A DNA stretch of 55,042 nt, from the NCBI GenBank assembly GCA_902780455.1, contig CACZFO010000005.1, forward strand, positions 1-55,042, in the 5' to 3' direction. Both the position numbers and the translations under genes were made by a program. The notes beneath the pieces were generated by a model. The model searched no databases, was not told where the DNA came from, and was given only the letters and a program-made list of their open reading frames with translations. Source of the stretch: an uncultured Bacteroidia bacterium (GTDB taxonomy: Bacteria > Bacteroidota > Bacteroidia > Bacteroidales > UBA932). The stretch's first letter is position 1; every line of letters begins with the position of its first letter. Shown here piece after piece: positions 9,811 to 18,095 of this stretch.

Positions 9811-10770
9811 ATGCCTGAAAAAAAGATACAGCTGCAGAACATAGACCCGATAGACATCTATGGCATCAACGACCGCATAATCAATCACCTGTGTTCGTAT
9901 TTCCCTGACCTAAAGGTTACTCCGCGAGACAACACCATAAAGCTCAAGGGAAGTTACAAGGACATGGACACCTTCCAGAACGCCATTGAAGCTCTTACAA
10001 GGATAAGGATGAAAAAACGTCATCTGAATACCGACGACGTGGACGGCATCTTTGTGTCAAGGACAGACAAGAAAAGCGGAGAAAGCAAGGCCACCGTTCC
10101 ATCCGTATCCGAAAAGGACATGATTGTCATGGGTCAGGGTGGCAAGATTATCACTGCAAGGACAAAACACCAGAAGCAGCTGGTAAAGGACTATGCAACC
10201 CACGACCTTGTCTTTGCAATAGGACCTGCCGGAACAGGAAAGACCTACACCGCCATAGCACTGGCTGTAAGGGCCTTGCAGAACAAGGAAGTTAAAAGGC
10301 TCATCCTTACACGCCCTGCCGTGGAGGCCGGGGAAAGGCTCGGTTTCCTGCCTGGAGACCTCAAGGAAAAACTGGACCCGTATCTCCAGCCTCTTTACGA
10401 TGCGCTGGGAGACATGATAGCATCCTCAAAACTGAAAGAACTCATGGAAGAGGGAATAATCCAGATAGCTCCTCTTGCATACATGAGAGGAAGGACACTG
10501 GAAAATTCTTTTGTCATTCTCGACGAAGCTCAGAACACTTCACTGGGTCAGCTGAAGATGTTCCTTACCCGAATGGGCAACAACTCCAAATTCATCGTTA
10601 CCGGAGACATGACCCAGATAGACCTGCCAAACAAGGAAGATTCCGGTCTGGAAAAAGGCATCAACATGCTTGGAAAGATAAGAGGCATAGCGGTAATAAA
10701 CTTTGGCACGGAAGACATTGTCCGCCATCCACTGGTAAGCAAGATAGTATCTGCCTTTGACAAGTCTTGA
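9811..10770 (+). CDS. phoH: PhoH family ATPase
   Basis: 319 residues, cytoplasmic. An N-terminal KH-like region (about 15-75) is followed by a P-loop ATPase with Walker A GPAGTGKT at 138-145 and Walker B FVILDEAQN. Other family landmarks are RPAVEAGERLGFLPGD, PLYDAL, APLAYMRGRTL, TGDMTQIDLP and the final DIVRHPLVSKIV. The family is linked to RNA metabolism (the PhoL/YbeZ branch associates with the YbeY endoribonuclease); the exact reaction is not settled. It directly follows the CapA-like gene and is convergent with the D-aminoacylase gene, with 26 nt between stop codons. Confidence 0.94.
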   Translation: MPEKKIQLQNIDPIDIYGINDRIINHLCSYFPDLKVTPRDNTIKLKGSYKDMDTFQNAIEALTRIRMKKRHLNTDDVDGIFVSRTDKKSGESKATVPSVSEKDMIVMGQGGKIITARTKHQKQLVKDYATHDLVFAIGPAGTGKTYTAIALAVRALQNKEVKRLILTRPAVEAGERLGFLPGDLKEKLDPYLQPLYDALGDMIASSKLKELMEEGIIQIAPLAYMRGRTLENSFVILDEAQNTSLGQLKMFLTRMGNNSKFIVTGDMTQIDLPNKEDSGLEKGINMLGKIRGIAVINFGTEDIVRHPLVSKIVSAFDKS

Positions 10771-10796
10771 TAAGGTCGATAATTCCGGAAACCAAG

Positions 10797-12518
10797 TCAG
10801 ATGATCACTCCGGAGAGCTTGCAGCCGGTGTACTCGCCGTTCCTGAGGGTGTGGGCTCCGTTTACGAAAACATGGTCTATACCATTTGAGAACTGGTGAG
10901 GCTGGCCGTAGGTTGCCACGTCGGCAATGGTGTCGTAATTGATTACAAGGATATCTGCGCAGTAGCCTTCCTTGAGGAGTCCCCTGTCTTTGAGCTTGAG
11001 CTGATGGGCAGGAAGGGAAGTACACTTGGAGATGGCTGTCTGCAGGTCGCAGAATTTCTGGTCTCTTACATACTTGCCAATGTAGTTGGTAAAGGCTCCG
11101 TAAGAGCGTGGATGCGGGGCCTCTTCTCCCAGTCTTCCCTTAGGAGAATAAACGCTTCCGTCCGTGATTACCATGGCCAGAGGATCGTTCAGCAGGGTCC
11201 TCAGGTTCTCTTCCTTCATTGCAAAGCCGGCCATGTTCACGCCAAGTTTCTCGCTCTGAAGCAGATACTTGATGGTTTCCCATTCGTCCTTGCCGGAAAT
11301 GGCGCAGCACTCGTTGAGGTACTTGCCAGTGTATTTCTCGTTGCCCGGGGCAAAGCAGGCGGCAATCAGGATGCACTCAGGACCTCCGAGCCTCTTGACC
11401 CTTCCGAGAGCATATTCGCGGATGATCTTTTCTGTAGACGGATTCTCCAGCCTTGCCAGGATTTCCTTTGAAGAACCCTGTCTCTGAGCAAGAGGAATGA
11501 AGCAGTCCATTCCGGTAGAAAAAGCAGTGTAAGGGTAACGGTCAAAGTGGATGTCCATTCCGCTCTTCTCGGCATCGTGGATAAGTTTGAGCATGTTAGG
11601 AACCTTGTGCCAGTTGTTCTGGTTCTGGGCCTTCAGGTGAGAGATCTCCAGCCTTGCACCAGATTGCCTTGCAAGGGATATCGCCTCAGCGATGGCTTCC
11701 TCAACCCTGTCGTCCTCGTTCCTCATGTGGATGGCAAAGAGGGCGTCGTGCTTGGCAACAACTTTCAGAAGGGCGATGAATTCCTCGGTCCTTCCGTAGG
11801 AACCAGGAGTGTATTCCAGGCCGAATGAAAGACCCACTGCTCCCATTTCCAACTGCTTGTCCAGTATGTAACACATCTGTTTGAGCTGATCCGGGGTGGC
11901 AGCTACGTCGTTGTCTCCTACAACGATGTGACGGATGTCTCCGTGGCCTACATAGCTGCCGTAATTGATACCTATGGTGTTCTTTCTGAGAGCATCATAG
12001 AAACCGTCTATGTTCTGCCAGAATGGATAACCGAAACGAGTGGTATTCTTCCTCCTCTCATATTCAGCATCAGAGAAAGGGAACGGAGAATATCCGCAGT
12101 TGCCGCCGATGTCGGTGGTGATTCCCTGATGTATCTTGCTGTCTCCCAGCGGAGCCTCAAAAAGATTGGTGTCCGTGTGGCTGTGTATGTCAATGAAACC
12201 CGGGCATACAACCCTGTCTGAAGCATCAACCCAGTTGTTGCAGTTCTTCCCAAGCTTTGCAATGGCTGTTATCCTGCCGTTACGGATTCCTATGTCTGCC
12301 TTTACCGGAGCCTTTATCTCTCCGGTATAGACCATGCCGTTGGCAATGATGGTGTCAAATTTTTCCTTGGTAGACCAGCCTTCTGCAAAAGCGCTTGAAG
12401 CAAAAGCCTTTCCGCCAATGGCTGAGAGAGATGCAACTCCTCCCAGAATGACTGAAGCTTTCAGGAATTTTCTTCTGGATATGCCTTTGAGTTCCTTGTT
12501 GTTTTCCATATCTGTCAT
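10797..12518 (-). CDS. Tat-exported N-acyl-D-amino-acid deacylase (D-aminoacylase) family protein
   Basis: 573 residues. The N-terminus carries a twin-arginine signal, ISRRKFLKASVILGG, so it is exported folded. The amidohydrolase metal site begins with GFIDIHSHTD; the Cys typical of D-aminoacylases is in GGNCGYSPF; further family motifs are GLSFGLEYTPG, AIHMRNEDDRVEEAI, LEISHLKAQ, FDRYPYTA and the late ITDGSVYSPKG ... HPRSYGAFTNYI. These enzymes remove acyl groups from N-acyl-D-amino acids; the substrate could be peptidoglycan-derived or dietary, which the sequence does not decide. The start could also be the second Met (MENNKEL). A TAAATTTG -7 box lies 44 nt upstream. It stands as a single gene between convergent phoH and ApbE. 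Confidence 0.87.
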   Translation of the reverse strand: MTDMENNKELKGISRRKFLKASVILGGVASLSAIGGKAFASSAFAEGWSTKEKFDTIIANGMVYTGEIKAPVKADIGIRNGRITAIAKLGKNCNNWVDASDRVVCPGFIDIHSHTDTNLFEAPLGDSKIHQGITTDIGGNCGYSPFPFSDAEYERRKNTTRFGYPFWQNIDGFYDALRKNTIGINYGSYVGHGDIRHIVVGDNDVAATPDQLKQMCYILDKQLEMGAVGLSFGLEYTPGSYGRTEEFIALLKVVAKHDALFAIHMRNEDDRVEEAIAEAISLARQSGARLEISHLKAQNQNNWHKVPNMLKLIHDAEKSGMDIHFDRYPYTAFSTGMDCFIPLAQRQGSSKEILARLENPSTEKIIREYALGRVKRLGGPECILIAACFAPGNEKYTGKYLNECCAISGKDEWETIKYLLQSEKLGVNMAGFAMKEENLRTLLNDPLAMVITDGSVYSPKGRLGEEAPHPRSYGAFTNYIGKYVRDQKFCDLQTAISKCTSLPAHQLKLKDRGLLKEGYCADILVINYDTIADVATYGQPHQFSNGIDHVFVNGAHTLRNGEYTGCKLSGVII

Positions 12519-12561
12519 GTTTTTATTGTTTATTCATCGATGAATACCGGAAAAATCCTCT

Positions 12562-12569
12562 CAAATTTA
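12562..12569 (-). promoter_or_regulatory. -7 promoter element for the D-aminoacylase gene
   Basis: TAAATTTG on the minus strand, a perfect TAnnTTTG match, 44 nt before the start codon. No clear TTG lies at the -33 position. Confidence 0.45.
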
Positions 12570-12595
12570 GTAAAAATGGAGCCAGGTTGTTCCCC

Positions 12596-13648
12596 CTACT
12601 CTACAATAGCGTCCATGCCGTCGGACATCCACACCTTGAGCGAATCACCCTGGCTGTAGATCAGAAGGGCCTCTATGCCTTCTCTGGATGTGACAACTTC
12701 CCTGGCTTTGTCAAGTCCCAGTACCATGAGGTATGTGGCATAACCGTCCGCAACAGTTGCATTCTCGGCAACTACAGTGGCGCTCAGCAGGTTATGTTCA
12801 ACCGGACGGCCGGTCTTGGGATTTATGGAATGGGAAATCTTCTTTCCGTCCTTGATATAGAACTTGCGATAGTCTCCGCTTGTCACAAGACCGCAGTCCT
12901 GTATGCGGACAACAGCCTGGATATCCGCTCCGGGAGAATTGTTTCCGTCTACAGGGCGGTCTATGCCCACGTTCCACGGAGTACCTGAAGGATTGACCCC
13001 CTTGGCATAAACCTCTCCTCCGATCTCCACCAGATAGTTGAGCGTTCCCATCTGGTCCAGTTTTGCAGCAAGATAATCAGCTGTATACCCCTGGGCGATC
13101 GCGTTGAAGTTGAGCCTGCATCTTGGATCATTCCTCAATATGGCCGGATCTTGTATTGTATCATTGTCATCCCTTAGCTTAAGGCATGGCTCAAAGTGCT
13201 CCATTCCGACAAACTCGAGCACGCTGTCAATCATGTGCTGGGTTACTTCCGTCCCGGTTCTGAAGCCAAATCCCCAAAGATCGAACAAAGGAGCGGCCGA
13301 AGCATCAAAAAGGCCTTCGCTTTCCTTGAACATCTTCAGGGCAGCATGGAAATTGTCCATGAAGATTTCATCAACGAACTCTTCTCCTTTTTCATTGAAG
13401 GCTGTAAGTACAGAAGACTTGTTGTAGCCGCTGACGGAATTGTCTATACGCTCAAGGCAGGCGTTGATGCTGTCCCGAGTAGCGGTAAAAGAAGCGTCCG
13501 AGGCTATCGACGGCTGGAAAACAATATGGAACGTGGTTCCCTGGGCCGTTCCGTCTATGGTGTAATACTTTGAGGCTGACCTCTCAGAGCAGGAGAAAGC
13601 CAGAGAGGCGGCAGCCGCCACAGCAACTGTAATCAATATTTTCTTCAT
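12596..13648 (-). CDS. apbE: FAD:protein FMN transferase (ApbE family), lipoprotein
   Basis: About 350 residues, starting at MKKILITV (13648), with an in-frame ATG six bases upstream as an alternative. The lipobox LAFSC marks an envelope lipoprotein. ApbE attaches FMN covalently to Thr/Ser of flavoproteins such as the Na+-translocating NADH dehydrogenase and Rnf subunits. Motifs visible are GTTFHIVF, ISVS-type segment RIDNSVSGYNKSSVLTAFN, FNAIAQGYTADYLAAKL, YLVEIGGEVYAKG, GLVTSGDYRKFY, HSINPKTGRPVEHNLLSATVV and the metal/FAD-binding end ATVADGYATYLMVLG. Nqr or Rnf genes are not in this window. It is divergent from the FISUMP gene, with a -7 box of its own. Confidence 0.92.
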   Translation of the reverse strand: MKKILITVAVAAAASLAFSCSERSASKYYTIDGTAQGTTFHIVFQPSIASDASFTATRDSINACLERIDNSVSGYNKSSVLTAFNEKGEEFVDEIFMDNFHAALKMFKESEGLFDASAAPLFDLWGFGFRTGTEVTQHMIDSVLEFVGMEHFEPCLKLRDDNDTIQDPAILRNDPRCRLNFNAIAQGYTADYLAAKLDQMGTLNYLVEIGGEVYAKGVNPSGTPWNVGIDRPVDGNNSPGADIQAVVRIQDCGLVTSGDYRKFYIKDGKKISHSINPKTGRPVEHNLLSATVVAENATVADGYATYLMVLGLDKAREVVTSREGIEALLIYSQGDSLKVWMSDGMDAIVE

Positions 13649-13694
13649 ATCCATCGCGATTACGATACAGGTGGCACGTTTTTGGTTGATAGGT

Positions 13695-13702
13695 CAAATT
13701 TA
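13695..13702 (-). promoter_or_regulatory. -7 promoter element for apbE
   Basis: Minus-strand TAAATTTG, 47 nt before the start at 13648. It lies in the divergent intergenic region shared with the FISUMP gene. Confidence 0.5.
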
Positions 13703-13725
13703 CATAATAGTTAGCACATTTTTAT

Positions 13726-13733
13726 TAAATTTG
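13726..13733 (+). promoter_or_regulatory. -7 promoter element for the FISUMP lipoprotein gene
   Basis: Plus-strand TAAATTTG, 23 nt before the start codon at 13756. Together with the minus-strand element at 13695-13702 it forms a back-to-back promoter pair. Confidence 0.5.
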
Positions 13734-13755
13734 TGCGATTATCGATTGTTGAAAA

Positions 13756-14766
13756 ATGAGAAGATTCTTAAGATATGCGGCCCTGTTGGCAGTTGCAGCC
13801 TCTGTTATGGTATCCTGCCACAAGAAAGAAAAAGAGAAACTGTACATGACAGGTGACCTGAGGCCGGGAATACCTGCCTACAAGTTAAGCGGTACAGCAT
13901 GCTTATGCCGTACAGGTGGCATCACGATTCCGGCTACCGGGGTAAAGTACTTCTGGACAAACAGCTACAACACAAAAGATACCGCCTGGGTTGCAGACGG
14001 TGGCGTATACTATTTCGTTGTTCCGGATACCCTCGGCAAATTCTCCATTACCGAAACTGCAATGGCAGACGGTTACTACAGTGACATATCCCAGAACTAC
14101 GTTACCTCCATCTGGCCTTGGCTGGGCGGCTCCCTACAAGGGCTTCCTGAACCAAAGGACTCCATCCAGGATTCAAGGGACGAGCAGTACTACCACACCG
14201 TTGAACTGGGCAACCTGATCTGGTTTGCAGAGAACCTCAACTACTACGGTTCTGGTACCGGATACGAGGCTTCTGACGATATCGGATATGTGACCGGAAG
14301 GCTTTACACATGGGAGGAAGCCACCCTCGGCGAAAGCGGAAGCGGCCTTGGCGGAGGTCCTGAGGGTGCCTGCCCAGAAGGCTGGTCCGTTCCTACCAAC
14401 GAAGACTGGGAAGACCTGGCAAAGGCCCTCACAGGAAAGGATTTCCCGTTCTTTGACAAGTGGTCTGAAGTTGGAAACTTCGTGATGAACTATGCTACTT
14501 TCAACGGCGACAAGTTCTGGCCTTACAGCGTCAACACCAACCCTACCAATGAATTCGGTTGGAATGCGCTTGCTGCCGGTATGAGCCAGCACCAGCACCA
14601 CAGTTTCCAGGGTCTGCTGTCCTATGCATATTTCTGGAGTTCCACCCAGAAAGACGGTCAGAATGCATACTACAGATACTTGTATTATGACCTTCCTGAC
14701 TTCCCGTTCAACTTTGCAGAAAAAGACAGTCCGGGATTCTCCGTACGCTGTGTAAAGAAGAAATAG
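13756..14766 (+). CDS. FISUMP-domain lipoprotein
   Basis: 336 residues. A lipobox (VMVSC) follows a typical signal peptide, and mature residues begin CHKKEKEK. The N-terminal third (about 30-120) looks like an immunoglobulin-type or PKD-like beta domain. From about residue 140 it carries the 'Fibrobacter succinogenes major paralogous domain' signature: HTVELGNLIWFAENLNY, then ACPEGWSVPTNEDWEDLAKAL, an aromatic stretch NEFGWNALAAGM, FWSSTQKDGQNAYY and the end SPGFSVRCVKKK. Such proteins are abundant, surface or envelope located, and without known function. It lies 28 nt before lemA and may be co-transcribed with it from the TAAATTTG element upstream. Confidence 0.85.
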   Translation: MRRFLRYAALLAVAASVMVSCHKKEKEKLYMTGDLRPGIPAYKLSGTACLCRTGGITIPATGVKYFWTNSYNTKDTAWVADGGVYYFVVPDTLGKFSITETAMADGYYSDISQNYVTSIWPWLGGSLQGLPEPKDSIQDSRDEQYYHTVELGNLIWFAENLNYYGSGTGYEASDDIGYVTGRLYTWEEATLGESGSGLGGGPEGACPEGWSVPTNEDWEDLAKALTGKDFPFFDKWSEVGNFVMNYATFNGDKFWPYSVNTNPTNEFGWNALAAGMSQHQHHSFQGLLSYAYFWSSTQKDGQNAYYRYLYYDLPDFPFNFAEKDSPGFSVRCVKKK

Positions 14767-14794
14767 ATTATCATCTTAAAAAAAAACTGACAAT

Positions 14795-15382
14795 ATGAAA
14801 AAGCTTGGATGTCTTGGCATCATTCTGATTGCCGTTGTAGCATTGGTACTTTGGGGATGGGGAAAATACAACTCCCTGGTTTCACAAGACGAGAACGTTA
14901 ACAAAGCCTGGGCTCAGGTTGAAAACCAGTACCAGAGAAGAGCAGACCTTATCCCTAACCTGGTAGAAACCGTAAAGGGTTATGCAGAACATGAAAGCGA
15001 GACCCTCCAGAGCGTAATCGAGGCCAGGGCTAAGGCTACAAGCGTAACAGTAGATCCTAACAACCTCACAGAAGAGGCGCTCAAGCAATACCAGCAGGCT
15101 CAGGGAGAACTCACCAACGCATTGGGCAGACTGATGGTATCAGTAGAAAGATATCCTGACCTGAAAGCCAACCAGAACTTCCTGGAACTTCAGAGCCAGC
15201 TCGAGGGAACCGAGAACCGTGTAAACAACGCAAGAGACGAGTTCAACCAGGCCGCCCAGACCTACAACACAATGGTCCGCAAGTTCCCGGCCAACATAGT
15301 AGCTTCATTGTTCGGATTCAAGAACAAGAATTACTTTGCATCAGCCGAAGGAGCTTCAGAGGCACCAAAGGTTCAGTTCTAA
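14795..15382 (+). CDS. lemA: LemA family protein
   Basis: 195 residues: a single N-terminal membrane segment (GCLGIILIAVVALVLWGWG) and a coiled, mostly helical domain with the family hallmark YNSLVSQDENVNKAWAQVEN, followed by QYQRRADLIPNLVETVKGYA and, near the end, YNTMVRKFPANIVASLFGF. LemA proteins are membrane-anchored helical bundles of unsettled function, usually encoded next to TPM-domain proteins, and that is the case here: two TPM genes follow (13-nt gap, then an overlap). The trio is likely one operon acting at the envelope. Confidence 0.95.
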   Translation: MKKLGCLGIILIAVVALVLWGWGKYNSLVSQDENVNKAWAQVENQYQRRADLIPNLVETVKGYAEHESETLQSVIEARAKATSVTVDPNNLTEEALKQYQQAQGELTNALGRLMVSVERYPDLKANQNFLELQSQLEGTENRVNNARDEFNQAAQTYNTMVRKFPANIVASLFGFKNKNYFASAEGASEAPKVQF

Positions 15383-15394
15383 GCAAAGCCGACC

Positions 15395-15838
15395 GTGTTT
15401 TTCCACCACAGGCTAATAAAGAGATCCGAGGAACGGAGTATCGTGTCGGCCATAAAGAAGGCCGAGCAGGATACTTCGGGTGAGATTCGTGTGCACATAG
15501 AAAACAAATGTCCCCTGGAGAGTCCTGTGGCCAGGGCCATTTTCATCTTTGACGCCATCGGAATGTTCGATACGGCCCAGAGGAACGGAGTGCTGATCTA
15601 TGTCTCGCTCAAATCCAGGAAGTTTGCCATCATCGGCGATGTAGGCATCAACAATGTCGTAAAACAAGGGTTCTGGAACGGAGTCAAGGACTCTCTTGCA
15701 ACTTACTTTGAAAAAGGAGAAATCGCCGAGGGCATCAAATATGCAGTTCTGGAAACTGGCAAATTGCTGAAGGATTATTTCCCTCATAAAGAAGACGACA
15801 AGAACGAACAGCCAGATGAGATTTCATACGGCAGATAA
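15395..15838 (+). CDS. TPM-domain protein, cytoplasmic-type
   Basis: 147 residues from a GTG start at 15395; no ATG in a sensible position precedes the conserved region. The TPM domain is recognised from EERSIVSAIKKAEQDTSGEIRVHIEN, GMFDTAQRNGVLIYVSLKSR and FAIIGDVGINNVVKQGFW. There is no signal peptide or membrane segment, unlike the next gene. TPM domains occur in photosystem II repair phosphatases (TLP18.3) and BA42-like proteins; the bacterial function is open. It is flanked by lemA and a second, exported TPM gene whose start lies 23 nt inside this frame, indicating coupled translation. Confidence 0.85.
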   Translation: MFFHHRLIKRSEERSIVSAIKKAEQDTSGEIRVHIENKCPLESPVARAIFIFDAIGMFDTAQRNGVLIYVSLKSRKFAIIGDVGINNVVKQGFWNGVKDSLATYFEKGEIAEGIKYAVLETGKLLKDYFPHKEDDKNEQPDEISYGR

Positions 15839-16919
15839 AAAGTTCAGGACGGCCATCTTTGCCTCCCTGCTGGCAGCATCAATGCTGCTTGCAGGCAACG
15901 GCTATGCACAGAGGGGAGAAATTCTCCAAGAATTCAATCCAGTAACCGCAGAACGTCTGGACTCCCTCAATTCGGTTTCACGTCAGGCGGCTGAAAAGAC
16001 CCTCCAGGATGTTGCCTTGAGGAAAGATGAAAACGGAAACCTGGTTTCTACCTCATGGGGTCCGGTAACAGCCACCAATCCGTATGTGAGTGCACCTGCC
16101 CGGAACCTTGAAAATGCCAGGCAGGCATACCTCAACTCCCGCGATGCTGACGGAGACATTCCTCAAAGGCCTTATCCCCCGCATCTTGTAAATGATTTTA
16201 CCGGCATACTTACCAGTAGTCAGGCGGACGCTCTTACGATCCGCTGCAACGAGTTTGCCAACAAGACTTCAAACCAGGTTGCAATAGTAATACTACCAAG
16301 ACTCTGGGGCAAGTCCCCTGCAGACGTCGCCTACAAGATTGGAAAGAAATGGGGTGTAGGTCAGAGCAAGTTTGACAACGGAGTAGTCTTTCTGGTAAAG
16401 CCCAAGGTCGGCGATGAAAAAGGCGAGGTGTTCATTGCCGTGGGAGACGGACTTGAACCGGTGCTCACCGATGCTTTTACAAAAAGGATAATAGAACTCC
16501 GCGTCATTCCTGCCTTCAAGGAAAACGATTACTACAACGGAATAAACGACGCCCTGAACATAATCTTCCCGGTTGCCAGCGGAGAGGTTTCCACTGATGA
16601 ATTTGCCTACAAAGGAGAGGATTCAGGAGCAGGATTCATGGGGCTTCTGATGTTCATCTTCTTCATTGCCATCATCCTCATTGCTTTTGGGTCTTCAAAC
16701 AACAAGAACAACAACTTTGGCAGCGGAAACCGCAGAGGAGAAGACTTCTCTGCAGGATACATCCTGGGTAACATCCTAAGCAGCCTTGCCAGAGGAGGAT
16801 TCGGCAGCACCGGACACTCCGGAGGCTGGGGCGGCTCATCCGGCGGATGGGGCGGAGGCGGATTCGGAGGCTTCGGCGGCGGAGGATTCTCCGGCGGCGG
16901 AGCAGGCGGCAGCTGGTAG
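15816..16919 (+). CDS. Exported TPM-domain membrane protein with a Gly-rich tail
   Basis: 367 residues: a signal peptide ending near GNGYAQ (about residue 32), a spacer, a TPM domain (about 125-255; VNDFTGILTSSQADAL, VAIVILPRLWGKSPADVAYKIG, GVVFLVKP, IAVGDGLEPVLTDAFTKRI), one membrane helix (GLLMFIFFIAIILIAFG) and a C-terminal tail made largely of Gly with Ser, Trp and Phe. This is the YgcG-type architecture typically found beside LemA. The start lies 23 nt inside the preceding TPM gene. Its stop codon directly abuts the stop codon of the TolC-like gene on the other strand. Confidence 0.9.
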   Translation: MRFHTADKKFRTAIFASLLAASMLLAGNGYAQRGEILQEFNPVTAERLDSLNSVSRQAAEKTLQDVALRKDENGNLVSTSWGPVTATNPYVSAPARNLENARQAYLNSRDADGDIPQRPYPPHLVNDFTGILTSSQADALTIRCNEFANKTSNQVAIVILPRLWGKSPADVAYKIGKKWGVGQSKFDNGVVFLVKPKVGDEKGEVFIAVGDGLEPVLTDAFTKRIIELRVIPAFKENDYYNGINDALNIIFPVASGEVSTDEFAYKGEDSGAGFMGLLMFIFFIAIILIAFGSSNNKNNNFGSGNRRGEDFSAGYILGNILSSLARGGFGSTGHSGGWGGSSGGWGGGGFGGFGGGGFSGGGAGGSW

Positions 16920-18095
16920 CTAAAGCCTGAAAGCCTCAAGCTCAGCTACCGCGTCTGCAAGTTCCCTCTGGGATTCCAGGCATTTCTCGTATGCCGAGAA
17001 ATAATACTCCATTTCCAGAAGATAATTCAGCAGGGAGAGTTCACCTCCCATGTAAGCCTTGTACAGAAGTTCGTCCCCTCTGCTGGAAGCAAAGAGCTTG
17101 CGGTATCCTTCCACTACATCCTGCAGCGCCACCGCTTTTGCGTGCAGGCTCTTCAGGCTGGAATAATACTGCATCCGGGCATCTTCAACCTCCATCTTAG
17201 CCGTGGCTGCCTCAGCCTTGGCCTGCCTCACCCTGCCGCTGTTCTCCCACAGAGGAATGCTCATCCCGACTGACACGCCACTGAACTTCTCTGTCCGCAG
17301 ATATTCTCCGGCAAAGCCAACTGAAAACTTTGGAAGGGTGCTGCGGCGGACAACTTTTACGGCCTTGTCCGCCTCCTCTGCCTTTGACTTCAGATAGGCC
17401 AGGGCTGGATTCTCATCCTTGACTGACTCGTACCACGATTCAAAGTCATAAGGAATTACAGGGGTCGAGAAAACCGAATCTTCAAGAATCACACGCTTTC
17501 CGCCGTTCATTCCTTCAAGGACGGCAAGGAGTCTTTTCTTTTCGGCGTCCAGACTCTTCATCCGGCTTTCCATGCCGGCAAGATTCATCTGGGCCTTGTT
17601 GTACTCCAGGATGTTGGTCTGCCCCTTGTCAAGCATTTTCCTGTTGGCCTCGGCGATTGTCATTGCATTTGCCATCTGTCTGGAATAAAGGTTCATCAAG
17701 GCATTGCAGGCAACAAGTTCAAGGCAAGTCTTCTTGGCAGTCAGGAGTATCTCCATGCGCTGCGCCCTGTAGTTGTATTCCTCTGAATTGTTCTTCTGCT
17801 CGGAGAGGGCCTTTTTTGAGGAATACAAAGAAGGAAAGTCAAAAGACTGCCTGACATTCACGTTCTTCTTCCCTCCAGGGGCTCCCCACATATATCCGAA
17901 CTCAGCCTCGGGGTCTGGCGGGGCAAGAGATGTACGGTTCTCCGCCCTGGCAGCTTCCTTCCTGCCGGAAAGGGCCGCCAGAGTTGTGTTGTTCTCTTCT
18001 ATCTGCCTGAGGATATTGTCTATGTCTTGACAAAAGGCCTGGGCAGACAGCATCATTATCGCGATTATGATTGTAATCTTTTTCATTTTCCTCAT
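16920..18095 (-). CDS. TolC/CusC-type outer membrane efflux protein
   Basis: 391 residues with a signal peptide (ending AQAFC near residue 22). Long amphipathic helices and two repeats of the outer membrane efflux protein family are visible (EFGYMWGAPGGKKNVNVRQSF; FSVGFAGEYLRTEKFSGVSVGMSIPLWENSGRVRQAKAEA is the second repeat's strand-helix region). It is shorter than E. coli TolC but normal for metal-efflux partners in Bacteroidota. It is the last gene of the efflux operon and overlaps the RND pump gene by four bases (ATGA), the classic arrangement for coupled translation. It would form the outer-membrane exit duct of the tripartite pump. Confidence 0.88.
   Translation of the reverse strand: MRKMKKITIIIAIMMLSAQAFCQDIDNILRQIEENNTTLAALSGRKEAARAENRTSLAPPDPEAEFGYMWGAPGGKKNVNVRQSFDFPSLYSSKKALSEQKNNSEEYNYRAQRMEILLTAKKTCLELVACNALMNLYSRQMANAMTIAEANRKMLDKGQTNILEYNKAQMNLAGMESRMKSLDAEKKRLLAVLEGMNGGKRVILEDSVFSTPVIPYDFESWYESVKDENPALAYLKSKAEEADKAVKVVRRSTLPKFSVGFAGEYLRTEKFSGVSVGMSIPLWENSGRVRQAKAEAATAKMEVEDARMQYYSSLKSLHAKAVALQDVVEGYRKLFASSRGDELLYKAYMGGELSLLNYLLEMEYYFSAYEKCLESQRELADAVAELEAFRL

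Noticed and set aside
16607..16939. Pro-rich minus-strand frame
   Set aside because: It is the antisense of the Gly-rich tail of the TPM protein.
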